64,000 bases of DNA from Thalassotalea_B piscium_A (GCA_049347715.1 CP186339.1:3596001-3660000); one strand, 5' to 3'. Shown: positions 9,101 to 18,380, counted from the first letter of the stretch. Translations and numbers: made by a program. Notes: a model not told the origin generated them from the letters alone.

Positions 9101-10619
9101 ACAATTGATTTTTGATTTAAAACAGATTAATCCTAAAGCCGTCATCTCTGTGAAACTAGTTTCAGGACCAGGCGTTGGCACTATCGCCTCTGGGGTAGCA
9201 AAAGCTTATGCCGATTTCATCACTATCTCTGGTTACGATGGTGGCACAGGTGCAAGTCCATTAACTTCAGTAAAATATGCTGGATGCCCTTGGGAGTTAG
9301 GCTTAGCAGAAGCTCATCAATCTTTAGTAACTAATGGCTTACGCCATAAAGTAAGATTACAAGTTGATGGCGGATTAAAAACAGGAATAGATATTGTCAA
9401 AGCGGCCATTTTAGGTGCTGAAAGCTTTGGTTTTGGTACTGCCCCAATGATCACGCTTGGATGTAAATTTTTGCGTATATGTCATTTAAATAACTGTGCT
9501 ACAGGTGTTGCTACACAAGATGAAGTATTACGTGAACAGTTCTTCAAAGGCTTACCGGATCAAGTAATGAATTATTTTAAATTTATTGCTCATGATGTAC
9601 GTGAAATATTAGCAAAACTTGGTGTTGAAAGTTTAACAGCCATTATTGGTAGAACCGATTTATTAGAACCGCTTTCAGGAATTAGTGCAAAACAGCAAAA
9701 ACTTGATTTATCGCCAATTATTGCACCTGTTGTTGCAGGTCCAGATACCGCGCTATATCAACAAGAAGAAAATAAACCTTTTGACAAAGGCCAGCTTAAT
9801 CAAGATATGTTAGCCGCTGCATCAGACGCAGTTGCTCATAGCTCTGGTGGTCTTTACCGTTTTAGTATTCGCAATACAGACCGTTCTGTTGGTGCTGCTT
9901 TATCCGGAGAAATTGCACGTCAGCATGGTGATCAGGGCATGGCTGCAAATCCGATAAAATTTGAATTATCTGGTACCGCAGGTCAAAGCTTTGGTGTCTG
10001 GAATGCTGGTGGATTAGAATTAACCTTAACCGGTGATGCTAATGATTATGTAGGTAAAGGCATGACAGGAGGTAAATTAACCATAAAACCTCCTAAAGGC
10101 GTTGCCTATTTAAGCCATAAAACCATGATAATGGGGAATACCTGTTTATATGGTGCAACTGGTGGCACTCTTTATGGTTGTGGCCGTGCTGGTGAGCGTT
10201 TTGCTGTTCGAAACTCAGGTTGTCATGCGGTTATAGAAGGTACAGGTGATCATGCCTGTGAATATATGACAGGTGGTGTAGTTACCATTTTAGGTCAGAC
10301 AGGTGTAAACTTTGGTGCAGGTATGACCGGCGGTTTTGCTTATGTCCTTGATGAAACTGATGATCTTGAAGTGCGCTTAAATAACGAATCAATTGAAAGC
10401 TTAGCTATTGCTGACCTAACCATTCATCAAGAGCATTTACGCGGTATAATCAACCAACATTTTAATGAAACAGGTAGTTTACGTGCGCAAGAAATTTTAG
10501 CGAATTTTGACGATTTCGCAGCGAAATTTAAATTGGTTAAACCTACAGCGACTGATGTCAAAACCTTATTAGGGCATCGTAGCCGTTCATCTGCAGAACT
10601 TCGCGTTCAAGCACAGTAA
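6159..10619 (+). CDS. gltB: glutamate synthase (NADPH) large subunit
   Basis: GltB makes glutamate from glutamine and 2-oxoglutarate; with GltD it is the GOGAT half of ammonia assimilation. The 1486-residue chain has the class-II glutamine amidotransferase domain starting at nucleophile Cys13 (NCGFGLIAH), a central domain, the FMN/synthase domain (SNSGEGGED, HHDIYSIEDL, YDGGTGASPL), the 3Fe-4S cluster cysteines in LGCKFLRICHLNNCATG, and the C-terminal glycine-rich beta-helix. The propeptide before Cys13 is only 12 residues, shorter than in E. coli. The sequence is intact, including the LLGHRSRS ending. gltD follows after 33 bp. Confidence 0.97.
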   Translation: MQLYDHNYQKDNCGFGLIAHQHGERSHKLVKTAISALDRMQHRGGIAADGKTGDGCGLLMQKPDTFFRAVAEENNWQLGKKYAVGMIFLNPDPNIAEISKKILEEELANETLTLVGWREVPTNKSILGEIAAGNLPTIEQVFVDAPAGWRNRELERRLYMARRRAEKRITDERFYIASLSCLVTIYKGLMMPVDLPNFYLDLADIRMQTAICVFHQRFSTNTSPQWHLAQPFRYLAHNGEINTIKGNRQWSRARTHRFQTPLLPDLQDAAPFVNETGSDSSSLDNMLELFLAGGMDLYRAMRLLMPPAWENSPLMDDDLKAFYEFNSMHMEPWDGPAGVVMTNGRHVACNLDRNGLRPARYVITRDGFITLASEVGIWDYGEDEVVEKGRVGPGEMLAIDTYTGKIFTSSDIDNDLKERHPYRKWLTANISRLVPFEKLDAELIGKRIFNDKDIAQYHKMFNYSYEEIQQVVKTLAENGQEATGSMGDDTPMAVLSSQPRTLYDYFRQQFAQVTNPPIDPLRERYVMSLGTCIGREHNVFNETTGHADRVLFDTPILMYTGLKQLRELDQAHYRSDTLTLNYDPDEGLEAAIKRLCNEADDLVRNKKTVILVLSDRQIHKGLLPIPAAMAVGAVQKHLVDNQLRCDSNIIVETGSVRDSHQFAVLLGLGATAIYPYLAYETVEQLVDQGQLNLSAREAVLNYRNGINKGLLKILSKMGIATIASYRCAGLFEVIGLNQNIMKLCFPDLPSRIQGADFVDIEQDNINLARKAFLPHQKISHGGLLKYVHGGEYHSYNPNVVSYLQEAVRSGDYGKYRKFADEVNNRPAATLRDLLALKEGTTPISIDQVEADTELFKRFDSAAMSIGALSPEAHEALAIAMNRLGGFSNSGEGGEDERRFGTVKNSRIKQIASGRFGVTPHYLVNADVLQIKVAQGAKPGEGGQLPGDKVTPLIAKLRFSVPGVTLISPPPHHDIYSIEDLAQLIFDLKQINPKAVISVKLVSGPGVGTIASGVAKAYADFITISGYDGGTGASPLTSVKYAGCPWELGLAEAHQSLVTNGLRHKVRLQVDGGLKTGIDIVKAAILGAESFGFGTAPMITLGCKFLRICHLNNCATGVATQDEVLREQFFKGLPDQVMNYFKFIAHDVREILAKLGVESLTAIIGRTDLLEPLSGISAKQQKLDLSPIIAPVVAGPDTALYQQEENKPFDKGQLNQDMLAAASDAVAHSSGGLYRFSIRNTDRSVGAALSGEIARQHGDQGMAANPIKFELSGTAGQSFGVWNAGGLELTLTGDANDYVGKGMTGGKLTIKPPKGVAYLSHKTMIMGNTCLYGATGGTLYGCGRAGERFAVRNSGCHAVIEGTGDHACEYMTGGVVTILGQTGVNFGAGMTGGFAYVLDETDDLEVRLNNESIESLAIADLTIHQEHLRGIINQHFNETGSLRAQEILANFDDFAAKFKLVKPTATDVKTLLGHRSRSSAELRVQAQ

Positions 10620-10652
10620 TTTCTAACGAATGCGAATTGAGGAAGAAACAGT

Positions 10653-12071
10653 ATGAGTAAAAATATATATCAATTTATCGATGTGAGTCGTATTGATCCG
10701 CCTAAGAAGGCGTTAGAATCAAGAAAAATTGATTTTGTCGAAATCTATCAACCTATGGGTGATATTCAAAGTGCCGGTCAGGCAGATCGTTGCTTAGATT
10801 GTGGTAACCCGTATTGTGAATGGAAGTGTCCAGTACATAATTATATTCCCCAATGGCTAGAATTAGTCACTGACGGTAAAATTTTTGAAGCGGCTGAATT
10901 ATGTCATCAAACCAATAGCTTACCTGAGATGTGTGGACGTGTATGTCCACAAGATCGACTTTGTGAGTCCGCTTGTACTTTAAACGATGAGTTTGGTGCA
11001 GTGACTATAGGTAATATTGAAAAATATATAACCGATACCGCCTTCGACCAAGGTTGGACACCTGACTTATCAGACGTTGAAAAAACAGGTAAACGAGTAG
11101 CCATTGTCGGTGCTGGCCCTGCCGGACTATCCTGCGCAGATGTGTTAACACGTAATGGTATTGAAAGCGTTGTCTTTGATCGACATGCAGAAATTGGCGG
11201 CTTACTAACCTTTGGTATTCCCTCTTTTAAACTTGAAAAGAGTGTAATCAAACGTCGTCGTAAAATTTTTGAAGGTATGGGAATTGAATTTCGTTTAAAT
11301 ACCAATGTTGGTGTAGATATTACCCTCGATGAACTCAGCAAAGAATACGATGCTGTCTTTTTAGCACTTGGTACTTATACCGATATGAGTGGTGGATTTG
11401 CTAATGAATCAGCTCCAGGTGTATATAACGCTTTAGACTTTCTAATTGGCAATACTCAAAACTTAATGGGGATCACCGAAAATGCGAAACCTTATGTGAA
11501 TTTTGAAGATAAAAAGGTTGTTGTCCTTGGCGGTGGTGACACGGCAATGGACTGTGTGAGAACATCTATACGACAAGGAGCAAGTAAAGTAACGTGTGCA
11601 TATCGTCGTGATGAAGAAAACATGCCAGGTTCTCCTAAAGAAGTACAAAATGCTAAAGAAGAAGGCGTCAACTTTGCCTTCAATATTCAGCCTTTAGATA
11701 TCGCCGTTGACGACAAAGGCAAGGCTGTTGGTGTTAAATTTGTCAAAACACAGCTTGGTGCACCTGATGCTAATGGTCGACGTAACCCTGAAGCAATCGA
11801 AGGTTCTGAGTTCATCATGGAAGCAGATGCTGTAGTCATTGCTTTTGGCTTTTTACCAAGTCCTCCACAGTGGATGAAAGACGCCGGTGTTGAACTCGAT
11901 GCTAAAGGACGAGTTGTGGCTTCTGACAGTAGTGAATTTGCTTTGCAGACAAGTGCAAAAAACATTTTTGCTGGTGGTGATATGGTATTAGGGTCAGATC
12001 TTGTGGTAACTGCTGTTGACCAAGGAAGAAAAGCGGCTTTAGGGATCCTTGATTATGTCACTGTTGAATAA
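10653..12071 (+). CDS. gltD: glutamate synthase (NADPH) small subunit
   Basis: GltD carries electrons from NADPH through FAD to the GltB iron-sulfur and FMN centres. The 472-residue protein has the N-terminal cysteine clusters CLDCGNPYCEWKCP (about 48-61) and CGRVCPQDRLCESAC (about 94-108) for two 4Fe-4S centres. It then has the FAD-binding motif GAGPAGLSCAD (about 153-163) and the NADPH motif GGGDTAMDCVR. It is co-transcribed with gltB and has a clear ribosome binding site (GAGGAAG). A strong palindromic terminator closes the operon. Confidence 0.96.
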   Translation: MSKNIYQFIDVSRIDPPKKALESRKIDFVEIYQPMGDIQSAGQADRCLDCGNPYCEWKCPVHNYIPQWLELVTDGKIFEAAELCHQTNSLPEMCGRVCPQDRLCESACTLNDEFGAVTIGNIEKYITDTAFDQGWTPDLSDVEKTGKRVAIVGAGPAGLSCADVLTRNGIESVVFDRHAEIGGLLTFGIPSFKLEKSVIKRRRKIFEGMGIEFRLNTNVGVDITLDELSKEYDAVFLALGTYTDMSGGFANESAPGVYNALDFLIGNTQNLMGITENAKPYVNFEDKKVVVLGGGDTAMDCVRTSIRQGASKVTCAYRRDEENMPGSPKEVQNAKEEGVNFAFNIQPLDIAVDDKGKAVGVKFVKTQLGAPDANGRRNPEAIEGSEFIMEADAVVIAFGFLPSPPQWMKDAGVELDAKGRVVASDSSEFALQTSAKNIFAGGDMVLGSDLVVTAVDQGRKAALGILDYVTVE

Positions 12072-12107
12072 TTAGCCCAGTTAAAGGTTAGACAAATCTC
12101 TGAATAT

Positions 12108-12132
12108 AAAAAAGCAGCCTAGGCTGCTTTTT
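12108..12132. terminator. bidirectional terminator between gltD and the ABC permease gene
   Basis: A near-perfect palindrome centred on GCAGCCTAGGCTGC is flanked by an A run on the left and a T run on the right. It can therefore terminate both gltD and the convergent transporter operon, which ends at 12186. Confidence 0.85.
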
Positions 12133-12185
12133 CATTAATACATGTTTAATAACTAAGTGTCACTTAAGTAACTATGGTGAGTTAA

Positions 12186-13421
12186 CTACTCAAAACGTAG
12201 TGCATCTATTGGATCTAAATTTGCCGCTTTCGCAGCAGGAATGATCCCAAATATAACACCTACGCCAGCACTAAATCCTAATGAAAGTGCAACAGCCCAT
12301 CCTGGCACTGTAGCAGCGGGAAGCTCAATTAAACTACTGACCAAAGCTCCTGCCCCATAGCCAAGTCCCAAACCAATTAGACCACCAAGTAGACACAAGA
12401 AAATAGCTTCAATAAGAAATTGCATTAATATATCAACACGAGTGGCCCCTAGAGCTTTTTGAATCCCTATTTCACGGGTACGCTCAGTGACTGAAACAAG
12501 CATTATATTCATAATACCAATACCACCAACTAATAATGAAATCCCCACCACTCCACTAAGCACCAGAGTTGTACTTGAAGTTAAATTATTTACGGTTTCT
12601 AACATTTGCTCCGCTGTGCTAATTTTAAAATCATTATTCTGCTCTTTCGCCAAGTTATGATTGCGTCTGAGAATATTAGTAATATGTTGTTTAACGCCAT
12701 CCATTTGATTCGCATCATCAACTTGCATTGAGATCATAATATCTGGCTCTTCAGCGCCGCCTAATAAAGCTTGCGTCGTTGAATAAGGTAAAAGGATATA
12801 ATTGTCTTGATCAAATCCAAATATTTTTCCACGCTTTTCTAATACGCCAATAACTTTAAACCATTCACCACCGATCATAATATACTGCCCTAATGGATCT
12901 CCTTTAATTTCTAATTTATCTAAAATAGAAGGACCTAAAACGGCAACACGTCGACGACTTTTATCATCACTAACATTAAAAAATCGACCTTGATCTGGAT
13001 AAACACCATAGAGCATTTGGTAAGAAGAACCAGTACCTGTTACTTGGGTTGTAGTTGATTCACCTTTATATTGTGCAACAGAGTTTTGTCCCATTGCCAT
13101 CACAGTCGGCGTGATATTACTGATCCCTGCTACTTTATATTTGATTTCTAGAAAGTCTTTATAATTTAATTTTGCTACTTGTCCCTGTAAACGCTCTTTT
13201 TTGGGCGTAAATGAATTGACATTGAGCACATTAGTACCCATACCATCAAATTGTTTAGTAATGCTGCCACTTAACCCTTGCATCACAGAAACCACAGCGA
13301 TAACAGAAGTAACACCAATAATAATCCCAAGTGTCGTTAAAAAACTTCGAAAACCATGCGCCCTAACAGAGTGAGTCGCGGCTCTTGTGCTTTCCATTAC
13401 TTTAAATAAAAAACTAGACAT
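12186..13421 (-). CDS. MacB-like ABC transporter permease (FtsX family)
   Basis: The predicted product is about 411 residues. It has an N-terminal membrane segment (FLTTLGIIIGVTSVIAVVSV), a large periplasmic MacB_PCD-like region of about 230 residues, and three C-terminal segments of the FtsX domain. The sequence RTREIGIQKALGA between the second and third segments is diagnostic. The start at 13421 has the ribosome site GGGAGG; an earlier in-frame ATG at 13442 has none. It is the last gene of an adaptor-ATPase-permease operon and overlaps the ATPase gene by 8 bp. MacB normally fuses ATPase and permease; here they are separate. Such systems export peptides, lipoproteins or drugs; the substrate is unknown. 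Confidence 0.88.
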   Translation of the reverse strand: MSSFLFKVMESTRAATHSVRAHGFRSFLTTLGIIIGVTSVIAVVSVMQGLSGSITKQFDGMGTNVLNVNSFTPKKERLQGQVAKLNYKDFLEIKYKVAGISNITPTVMAMGQNSVAQYKGESTTTQVTGTGSSYQMLYGVYPDQGRFFNVSDDKSRRRVAVLGPSILDKLEIKGDPLGQYIMIGGEWFKVIGVLEKRGKIFGFDQDNYILLPYSTTQALLGGAEEPDIMISMQVDDANQMDGVKQHITNILRRNHNLAKEQNNDFKISTAEQMLETVNNLTSSTTLVLSGVVGISLLVGGIGIMNIMLVSVTERTREIGIQKALGATRVDILMQFLIEAIFLCLLGGLIGLGLGYGAGALVSSLIELPAATVPGWAVALSLGFSAGVGVIFGIIPAAKAANLDPIDALRFE

Positions 13422-14190
13422 ACACAGCCTCCCTTTTACCATCAGCAGAGGTGCTATTTAAGGTATCAGAAACAAGCTCTCCATCACGCAAGCGTATAAC
13501 GCGATGACAACGATCGGCAATTTCTTGTTCATGAGTTACCACAATTAATGTTTGTCCATCTTGATGAAGTTCATCGAACAACGCCATAATTTCAGTAGTA
13601 GTTGAAGAATCTAAATTACCTGTCGGTTCATCTGCTAATAAAATAGCGGGATTAGTCACTAAAGCACGAGCAATAGCAACACGCTGTCGTTGCCCTCCGG
13701 ATAACTGATTAGGCACATGGTGCATCCTATCTTTTAACCCTACTCGTGTTAATGCTTGTTCTGCCTTAATTTTTCTTTCTTTTAAAGGAATTCCTCGATA
13801 AATCAGCGGTTGCATCACATTTTGTAATGCCGTTGATCTAGGTAGTAAATTAAAACTCTGAAATATAAAGCCTATTTCTAAATTACGTATACCCGCAAGT
13901 TCAGACTCATCCATGTGAGCAACATCTTTACCTTTGAGTAAGTATTCACCAGAGGTAGGGTAATCAAGACAACCTAACAAATTCATTAGAGTCGACTTAC
14001 CTGAACCAGAAGGGCCAATAATGGCTAAATAATCATTTTGATAAATATCTAAATCGAGCTGATTCAACGCATAAAAGGCTTCCCCGCCCATAACGTAGCG
14101 TTTAGCGATTTTTTTTAATTCTATAATCACTTGGTTACGTGACGAAACAGTTAACGTATCTAGGTTATCAACTTCTTGAGAATCACTCAT
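13414..14190 (-). CDS. ABC transporter ATP-binding protein (MacB/LolD type)
   Basis: A nucleotide-binding subunit of about 258 residues with Walker A GPSGSGKST, Q-loop IFQSFNLL, signature LSGGQRQRVAIARAL, Walker B LLADEPTGNLD and the H-loop in VVTHEQEIA. It belongs to the MacB/LolD/FtsE group that drives periplasmic conformational changes rather than import. The ATG at 14190 with ribosome site AGAGG is preferred over a GTG two codons earlier. It starts 2 bases after the adaptor stop and overlaps the permease gene, so translation of the three is probably coupled. Confidence 0.92.
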   Translation of the reverse strand: MSDSQEVDNLDTLTVSSRNQVIIELKKIAKRYVMGGEAFYALNQLDLDIYQNDYLAIIGPSGSGKSTLMNLLGCLDYPTSGEYLLKGKDVAHMDESELAGIRNLEIGFIFQSFNLLPRSTALQNVMQPLIYRGIPLKERKIKAEQALTRVGLKDRMHHVPNQLSGGQRQRVAIARALVTNPAILLADEPTGNLDSSTTTEIMALFDELHQDGQTLIVVTHEQEIADRCHRVIRLRDGELVSDTLNSTSADGKREAVYV

Positions 14191-14192
14191 GA

Positions 14193-15401
14193 TCACGCCT
14201 CTTTTTTAGCCACTTTCACTAAGTTGCCATCGCTCAGTTTGCTCAAGGTTCTTGCAGGACCGGTAATGACTTGATCACCTTCTTTAATCCCTGTAAGCAC
14301 TTCTTGATAGCGATCATTTGAGATCCCTAACTCTACTTTAACTTTCTTTGCTTTACCTTCTTCAACAATATAAACAAAACTTTGTTCATCAACATTGCGC
14401 TTTTCGTCAGCATCCTTATCTGTCTCTTTAGCTTGGCTTTCCGGTTTAGAAAAGACAATAGATTCACTTGGAACCGCTAGCGTTTTATCTTTAGTTTGAG
14501 TAAAAATTTCTGCTCGACAGCTCATCCCCGGACGAACAGCAACTTGGCCTGAATCGTCTAGTAGTATTTTTACCGTAAAACTAAGTCCTTGGCGACCAGC
14601 TGCTCTTTTAGCAGATGTGGCGATATTCTGCACTTTACCTTTTAACGCCTCATCAGGAAAAGCAACAGCAAAAATATCCGCTTCTTGACCTACTTCTATA
14701 TTGGCAATATCGGCTTCATCAACTTGTACTTCAATAAGAATTGATGAGGGATCTGCCAAGGTAATGAGATTAGAACCGGATATATTGGTGGTACCGCTGA
14801 TGGCTGTCTCACCTTTTTTAATATCGACAGAGGTAGCAATGCCATTAATGGGTGATTTAAAAACGGTTTTATCAAGTCGCTCTTGTGCTTTATCTAATGA
14901 CGCTTGTGCTTGTAAAAGTGACTCTTCTCGTGAGCGAAGATCAATTTTAGCTAACGCCAATTGATTATCAATTAGTTCAAACGCATCTTGACCTATAATT
15001 TCACGCTCATACAAATTTTGCTTTCTTTTCCATTGCGAAACTAAATTTTCAAGCTGTTTTTGTTGGCGTTCAATGGCAATAGTTTGCAAGCGTACATAAG
15101 CTTCTTGTTGCTCAACATCCGCTTTGAAAGTACGAGGTTCAAGACGCATTAACACTTGTCCTTTAACAACTTCCTCACCTTCCTCAATCAACATCTCTTT
15201 CACTTGACCAATCACTTCGGAACGAAGCTGTACCTGCTCTTTATAAACCAAGGTTCCTGAAGCTAGAATTGAACGTTTAATATTTTCAGATTGAACTTCT
15301 TCGACTTTAACTTCGACAGCTTGTTCTTTACCTGCTTTTTTAAAGTAGGCTAAGACAATTACGGCTACCACCACCGAAATAATAATTAGTGCTTTTTTCA
15401 T
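14193..15401 (-). CDS. MacA/HlyD-type periplasmic adaptor protein
   Basis: The 402-residue protein begins with a membrane anchor (ALIIISVVVAVIVLAYF). Next come a biotinyl-lipoyl-like half (QLRSEVIGQVKEMLIEEGEEVVKGQVL), a long helical hairpin (about 95-175), the second lipoyl half (VFKSPINGIATSVDIKKGE) and a beta-barrel/membrane-proximal region. This is the membrane-fusion protein layout. It should sit in the periplasm, linking the ABC pump to an outer-membrane channel of the TolC type, which is not encoded here. A lysine/aspartate-rich insert near 320-340 (KETDKDADEKRN) is unusual but probably only a loop. It is the first gene of the operon. Confidence 0.9.
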   Translation of the reverse strand: MKKALIIISVVVAVIVLAYFKKAGKEQAVEVKVEEVQSENIKRSILASGTLVYKEQVQLRSEVIGQVKEMLIEEGEEVVKGQVLMRLEPRTFKADVEQQEAYVRLQTIAIERQQKQLENLVSQWKRKQNLYEREIIGQDAFELIDNQLALAKIDLRSREESLLQAQASLDKAQERLDKTVFKSPINGIATSVDIKKGETAISGTTNISGSNLITLADPSSILIEVQVDEADIANIEVGQEADIFAVAFPDEALKGKVQNIATSAKRAAGRQGLSFTVKILLDDSGQVAVRPGMSCRAEIFTQTKDKTLAVPSESIVFSKPESQAKETDKDADEKRNVDEQSFVYIVEEGKAKKVKVELGISNDRYQEVLTGIKEGDQVITGPARTLSKLSDGNLVKVAKKEA

Positions 15402-15419
15402 TAGAATAACCAGATGTTA

Positions 15420-15469
15420 AACTAAGTGAGCTAATGCCCCTGTAAATATGAGGCATTATTCACTTAGTT
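15420..15469 (-). other. nested long hairpin between YIP1 gene and adaptor operon
   Basis: A perfect 10-bp outer stem (AACTAAGTGA with TCACTTAGTT) encloses a 7-bp inner stem (TAATGCC with GGCATTA) with a 13-base loop, with only two bases and one base between the stems. It sits in the 84-bp gap between the YIP1 gene and the macA-like gene. No T tract follows on the minus strand, so it is not a standard terminator. It could be an RNA processing or stability element, or an imperfect terminator. Confidence 0.6.
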
Positions 15470-15485
15470 GTATTAACGAATATCT

Positions 15486-16193
15486 TTATAAGACGATGTA
15501 AAGTGCCCATAAACCATAGATGACAGCGATTGGAATTATCGCCAAAATAACCGCTTTTTTAGTCCCTATATTTAACCAGGTTTTTAAACCAATACTGGCA
15601 ATCCCCACCATCCACAAAGTAAATAGGTTAATGCCTTCTAAAAAGTTAAACCACGCGCTCGATTGTTCTACTGAAAAGAGTAAACTATTTAAACTTGCTG
15701 GTTGCAGATCATTCATTGAAATATAACCATCGCTAGCAAAAAATATAACCATTAGTGATGCTAAACCACTAAGGACAGCCGGTAAACTAGTCCACCAAGT
15801 AAAAGCAAACCAATCTTTAAAGCCATAGTCATTTTTAGCAGTGATTTTTGTAGCCAGTAAATAATATAAAGCACTAAGAAGGTTCATTACAATAATAGTG
15901 ATGCCCACTGATAGCAGGGTTTGTATCATTGCGCCAGTTCTATCTGCTGGAGGTGTAGACGCTTTTAGCTCCTCATAAGACATACCAGTAAATGCTGCCG
16001 CCTGTTCGAGAGATTGATCTTGAAACCAGTCAATATCAACAACATTAAAATAATAAACGAATACCACTGAGGTCATCGCAATAACAAGAAAGAAAGGCAA
16101 CCATGCCCAACCTTTTTTATCTTTAACGGTAGTAAAAGCACTCTGGGGTGAAACGAGCACATCAAGACATGCTTGAACGGGATTTGCTGACAT
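15486..16193 (-). CDS. YIP1 family membrane protein
   Basis: A 235-residue protein with a short cytoplasmic N-terminus carrying the typical bacterial YIP1 opening (NPVQACLDVLVSPQSAF) and five predicted membrane segments (about 30-51, 90-113, 130-152, 185-208 and 216-234). The biochemical role of bacterial YIP1 proteins is not established. It has a good ribosome site (AGAGG). It is in the same direction as the transporter operon but separated from it by a long hairpin, so it may be read with the pump or alone. Confidence 0.72.
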   Translation of the reverse strand: MSANPVQACLDVLVSPQSAFTTVKDKKGWAWLPFFLVIAMTSVVFVYYFNVVDIDWFQDQSLEQAAAFTGMSYEELKASTPPADRTGAMIQTLLSVGITIIVMNLLSALYYLLATKITAKNDYGFKDWFAFTWWTSLPAVLSGLASLMVIFFASDGYISMNDLQPASLNSLLFSVEQSSAWFNFLEGINLFTLWMVGIASIGLKTWLNIGTKKAVILAIIPIAVIYGLWALYIVL

Positions 16194-16430
16194 AATTAAC
16201 CTCTTTGTTTAATTTTATTTCCATATATCGCAGAAATTGTTTTTAATTGTTGTTTACTGCAAATTTATACCTACACACATGACTGATCATTAAAAGCAAT
16301 CAGGCCAAGACTATAAATAGTGTAGTTAAACTAGCTCACTTGACATATTATGTCAATATGAATGGGTGATACCTACTTCTTCTACTCTCTTAGTCTTAAT
16401 AAAAATTAATTTATTACATTGTTCTGATAA

Positions 16431-16460
16431 AAAAAAAGCTACTTATAAAATAAGTAGCTT
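16431..16460 (-). terminator. rho-independent terminator of fabY
   Basis: An 11-bp perfect stem (AAGCTACTTAT with ATAAGTAGCTT, 3-base loop) followed on the minus strand by a run of Ts. It lies 24 bases after the fabY stop. Confidence 0.88.
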
Positions 16461-16484
16461 TGGACATATCATTCTTGTTAAATA

Positions 16485-18380
16485 CTAAACCATATCTTCA
16501 AAGGGATTATGGTTGGGTAAGTTAATCGCCTGTGCAAAGGTAGGTAAACTAATTTTATCTGCCGTTATTTCAATACCAGCATCTTCAACTAAACCATCAC
16601 CAAAACGATAGATTAGTTCAAAATGACCTAAATCCGCTTTTTGTTGATATTGTGTTTGCGCTAATTTAACTTGCTCATGCTTATCAAAGTAAGCATTCAT
16701 GGCTGCTTTACCGTAACGTTTTTCCATCATAGTTAACGTAACTTTATCTGAAAATAATGTTGCGGTAGCATTATTACCACCAAAACCTTTTGAATTAATA
16801 AAGGCAACATCCATATCCTGACAATGCCAATGATCCGTAGCAATATTTAGTCGGTCAGCATAAACATCATCTGCAACTTCAGTAATCGTATTAATCCCTG
16901 GCATAATATTATGAGCAAAAACACCTAGAGCCCAAGCAACTTGGTCGCCACTTGCTGGTCCTATCGTATGACCTAAATAGGCTTTAGGGGCCGCTACAGG
17001 CCAGTTTTCAATATTAAAGCTTTCAGCTATACGATCATAAATTAGCGATTCAGTCACTCGGTTTTGTGGTGTACTTGACCCATGTGCAAGAATGAAGCTG
17101 CGTTGTTCTACCGCTTCATCTCCTAATATTTTTTTAGCTAAAGCCACTGACTTAGCCATTGTAATATAGTTGCCAGGACCTGGGGCGGTAATGGATTTTT
17201 TTATACCATCGGCATTCGTGTACACATCTGCAACCGAACCGAGTATATCTGCACCTAATTCTAACGCTAAACTATCATCCATAATCACTAAAAACTGAGC
17301 CGCTTCACCGATAGTAAAACCACAGTTTTTTCCAAAAGGACGACTTGTTCGGCGATAATCAACAGTATCAGAATTATCGAGTTTTTTAAGGCCTTCTTCA
17401 TTAGCTAAGGCACTCATATTACCAAAACCTTCAACCACTTCAGGTGTAATAGCACAGTCATTACTACCGACAATAGCAACACGAATACGCCCTGCTTGTA
17501 TGTCATTGACTGCTGCTTTTAAATTATAAAGAAAAGTTGCACAAGCGCCTGTTGATGTAAAGGTTGTCCCTACACTTCCTGTCACATAAGCATTAATGAA
17601 ATCAGTTGACATAGTATTTAGCCCTAAAGCTAAATTTTTAGTAGAGACACGTTCACCTTTTAGTCGGTTTTGCATCATTCCACCAAGGCCTTCAGCTTGT
17701 GTCTGACCGAATACAGAAGCAGAGTAAGTACCAACCTCATCAGGAGTTATTTTTGACGCAATTTCTTGCCAACTGAAACCGGTAGAGTGAATAGCGTCAG
17801 CTGCACCAAATATCGTAGCTTGCAAACCTCGAGCCTGATAACGAGAATTATAAAGTTTCGCAGGATCAAACCCTGTAGGAAACTGTCCCGCAGCTTTGAT
17901 AGGGTTATTACGAACAGAGTCTTGTCTAATTGAGAATTCACCTTGAATTTCAACCCGTACTCTTTTATCACCAAGATCTGTTACTTTCCACGTTCTTGGT
18001 AAAGGGGTGGGTAAGTCTCGTAATGCTGTTTCAAAGCAAATAGCTTGCTCTGTTGAATGCATCGTTAGCTTTTGTTGCCAAGGTGTAGCATCAGGATCAA
18101 AATGATTTTTTTCAATTTTTCGAATTAAGGTATCCGCTAAAATTTTATCACCAAATTTAGCTTCTACTTCACTACGCGCATAAACGTTATCTTCTTGGTC
18201 AAGTAATTGACCATTTTCACAACGTAATAGATTCATTAACGTGGCAAGACCAACAAAAGTTTCTTCACGCGCTTCCGCATTTAATTTATCAATAACTATT
18301 CGGCGAAAGCCTTGATGAAACGAGGTGCGACCAGCGGCATTAATACCACCCATGCCGACAATAACAGGTAATGCAGTCAT
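16485..18380 (-). CDS. fabY: beta-ketoacyl-ACP synthase FabY
   Basis: The 631-residue length and the N-terminus (VIVGMGGINAAGRTSFHQG) match the FabY type of Pseudomonas aeruginosa. That enzyme starts fatty acid synthesis by condensing acetyl-CoA with malonyl-ACP, in place of FabH. The thiolase-fold catalytic triad is visible: Cys280 (TSTGACATF), His432 (LAHGSSTP) and His470 (LGHTIGPASGD). The extra N-terminal 200 residues before the core set it apart from FabB/FabF. It is a single-gene unit with its own terminator, divergent from an AraC-type regulator gene 131 bp away. Whether the organism also has FabH cannot be seen. Confidence 0.87.
   Translation of the reverse strand: MTALPVIVGMGGINAAGRTSFHQGFRRIVIDKLNAEAREETFVGLATLMNLLRCENGQLLDQEDNVYARSEVEAKFGDKILADTLIRKIEKNHFDPDATPWQQKLTMHSTEQAICFETALRDLPTPLPRTWKVTDLGDKRVRVEIQGEFSIRQDSVRNNPIKAAGQFPTGFDPAKLYNSRYQARGLQATIFGAADAIHSTGFSWQEIASKITPDEVGTYSASVFGQTQAEGLGGMMQNRLKGERVSTKNLALGLNTMSTDFINAYVTGSVGTTFTSTGACATFLYNLKAAVNDIQAGRIRVAIVGSNDCAITPEVVEGFGNMSALANEEGLKKLDNSDTVDYRRTSRPFGKNCGFTIGEAAQFLVIMDDSLALELGADILGSVADVYTNADGIKKSITAPGPGNYITMAKSVALAKKILGDEAVEQRSFILAHGSSTPQNRVTESLIYDRIAESFNIENWPVAAPKAYLGHTIGPASGDQVAWALGVFAHNIMPGINTITEVADDVYADRLNIATDHWHCQDMDVAFINSKGFGGNNATATLFSDKVTLTMMEKRYGKAAMNAYFDKHEQVKLAQTQYQQKADLGHFELIYRFGDGLVEDAGIEITADKISLPTFAQAINLPNHNPFEDMV

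Noticed and set aside
12186..15401. Operon as a full MacAB-TolC drug efflux system
   Set aside because: No outer-membrane channel gene is encoded nearby, and ATPase and permease are separate; kept as MacAB-like with unknown substrate.
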